Positions 4,780-5,785 of a stretch of DNA of 5,785 nt are shown piece by piece. Origin of the DNA: an uncultured Gemella sp. Its GTDB lineage: Bacteria; Bacillota; Bacilli; Staphylococcales; Gemellaceae. The stretch spans positions 1 through 5,785 of the forward strand of contig NZ_CAAFUZ010000097.1 in the NCBI RefSeq assembly GCF_900766305.1, read 5' to 3'. The first letter of the stretch is position 1, and each line of letters begins with the position of its first letter. The notes under the pieces are model-generated. The model was not told the DNA's origin. It ran no database searches and saw only the letters and a list, made by a program, of their open reading frames with translations. Position numbers and translations under genes: made by a program.

Positions 4780-5785
4780 ATGAAAAAATTAGTCAGAACA
4801 AATTTAACTAATACTCCTAGTAGACGTGGAACAAAAGACTTAAATATTCAATTCTACTCACACGATAAGAACAATGCTGGATTCGAATTTGTGGTCAAAA
4901 ATGAAACTGATCTATCGCAATATATAGCTAAGGTATTATTCAAATTTAGGGATTCTAATTCTACATGGCAAGCTAATGGGACTATAGAAGGTAATATAGT
5001 TAAGGTTAGCTTCAATACAGATTTAATCGCTAGGTGTGAGGAGGTATTAGGATTTCTATTCCTAGACAGTGATTCAGATTCGCTGGATATATTCAAGTTT
5101 AAATTCAATGTTGTATTATCTGAAATTGATAAAGGTGAGGCAGAAAAAAGAAGAATTAAACATGTAGAGAATATTGAATCTTTAGAGATTGTGACACGTG
5201 CAGAACTAAAAGATTATTTAGCTAAACTTCAAATTAGTGGTGGAGTTGATTTAAGTAACTATCTAACTACAACTGAAGCAGAAAAAATTTACGCTACTAA
5301 GAATGAGATTCCTAGTATAAATGGCTTTGCAACAACTAGCGATATTACTGAAGCTAAAAAAAGTGTTATAGAGGAAATTAAAAATCTAGGATATGCAAAA
5401 ACTACAGAAGTACCTGCAGCATACAACGATAGTGCATTGTCAGAACGTGTCAGTGATCTTGAGAAAAAGGTTGATAAGGATACCGTATATGATGATAGCA
5501 AATTGGTTGAGCGTGTAAAAAAACTTGAAGATAAGCCTGAAATAGACACTTCACATTTTTTAACAGAAGAAATATTAGAAGAGAAACATTTCATTAGTGC
5601 AAGTGATGTAGAGCAAACTTATCTTAAAAAAGTTGATGTTCCAACTCCTGTTAACACTTCTAAATTCATTACTGATGATATCTTAACAGCAAAGAATTTT
5701 GTAACTAAAGATGAACTTAACACACTGAAACCTAATCAAACGTTATCTATTAACAACAATACATTAAGTATTGCTGGAGGAAATA
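4780..5785 (+). CDS. BppU-type phage baseplate upper / fibre protein (3' partial)
   Basis: Open to the right edge: 335 codons without a stop. The ATG follows AGGAG (4766-4770) with a 9-base spacer. Residues 1 to about 120 fit the BppU N-terminal domain, a beta sandwich that docks the protein to the baseplate in Gram-positive siphophages: RRGTKDLNIQFYSHDKN, DLSQYIAKVLFKFRDSN, then GNIVKVSFNT and IFKFKFNVVLSEI. The polar helix GEAEKRRIKHVENIESLE follows, as usual for these proteins. From about 155 the protein becomes a fibre of short motifs (YLTTTEAEKIYATKNEI, NGFATTSDI, LGYAKTTEV, two Y-DS-L-ERV-LE repeats, FLTEEIL, FITDDIL) ending with SINNNTLSIAGG, typical of a fibre running into a beta-rich tip. 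It probably carries or supports a receptor-binding domain beyond the window. Its place after a holin-like gene is unusual. Strand and frame are certain; the family call is from pattern recognition. Confidence 0.82.
   Translation, partial: MKKLVRTNLTNTPSRRGTKDLNIQFYSHDKNNAGFEFVVKNETDLSQYIAKVLFKFRDSNSTWQANGTIEGNIVKVSFNTDLIARCEEVLGFLFLDSDSDSLDIFKFKFNVVLSEIDKGEAEKRRIKHVENIESLEIVTRAELKDYLAKLQISGGVDLSNYLTTTEAEKIYATKNEIPSINGFATTSDITEAKKSVIEEIKNLGYAKTTEVPAAYNDSALSERVSDLEKKVDKDTVYDDSKLVERVKKLEDKPEIDTSHFLTEEILEEKHFISASDVEQTYLKKVDVPTPVNTSKFITDDILTAKNFVTKDELNTLKPNQTLSINNNTLSIAGGN
5422..5535 (+). repeat. 22-codon shaft repeats in the BppU-type protein
   Basis: Y-(N/D)-D-S-(A/K)-L-x-E-R-V-x-x-L-E-(K/D)-K occurs at residues 215-230 and 237-252, a 66-base period. 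This YDDS..L..RV..LE motif is a familiar trimeric coiled-coil element of phage fibre shafts. Confidence 0.72.

Noticed and set aside
5516..5522. A7 run as a programmed frameshift site
   Set aside because: The fibre frame continues normally on both sides and there is no alternative frame of note downstream.

Overview
This window is AT-rich (about one third G+C by eye, not computed). It carries six consecutive genes on the + strand, packed almost end to end, all from the late structural and lysis region of a temperate or lytic phage that infects a low-GC Gram-positive bacterium (Firmicutes/Bacillota). The SD-type ribosome sites, the A/T-ending codons and the protein families (tail-fibre repeats, S74 chaperone, BppU baseplate protein, holin-like membrane protein) fit a siphophage or prophage of the Streptococcus/Gemella/Staphylococcus/Lactococcus sort. 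The repeats in the first protein remind me of the PblB-type tail fibres of oral streptococcal prophages, but that comes from memory, not a search. No integrase, att site, IS, tRNA, rRNA or CRISPR is visible, so prophage and free phage cannot be told apart here.

Layout. 2-3004: C-terminal ~1000 residues of a very large tail-fibre/tail-tip protein, open at the left edge. It runs coiled coil, two 66-residue repeats, two beta-rich (probably sugar-binding) domains, a helical fibre segment, a Trp-rich tip, and a self-cleaving S74 intramolecular chaperone. 2997-3179: 60-aa coiled-coil protein. 3181-3942: 253-aa protein with a chitin-binding-like (CBM5/12-type) module. 3944-4315: 123-aa protein with a small XkdX/CD1375-like head and a Pro/Lys/Glu/Val-rich tail; its start is ambiguous (3887 or 3944). 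4299-4328: a convincing intrinsic terminator whose stem contains the end of that gene. 4343-4774: holin-like protein with one membrane segment and a coiled coil. 4780 to the right edge: BppU-type baseplate/fibre protein, open at the right edge.

How they fit together. The first gene and probably the 253-aa gene supply receptor- or wall-binding parts of the tail tip. The two small proteins are likely accessory or assembly factors. The holin-like protein would sit in the membrane. The notable points are the terminator inside the late operon and the reappearance of a baseplate/fibre gene after the holin-like gene, where an endolysin would be expected. No system outside known phage tail and lysis biology was found. 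All intergenic gaps are under 30 bases, so no gene-free stretch needs separate description.
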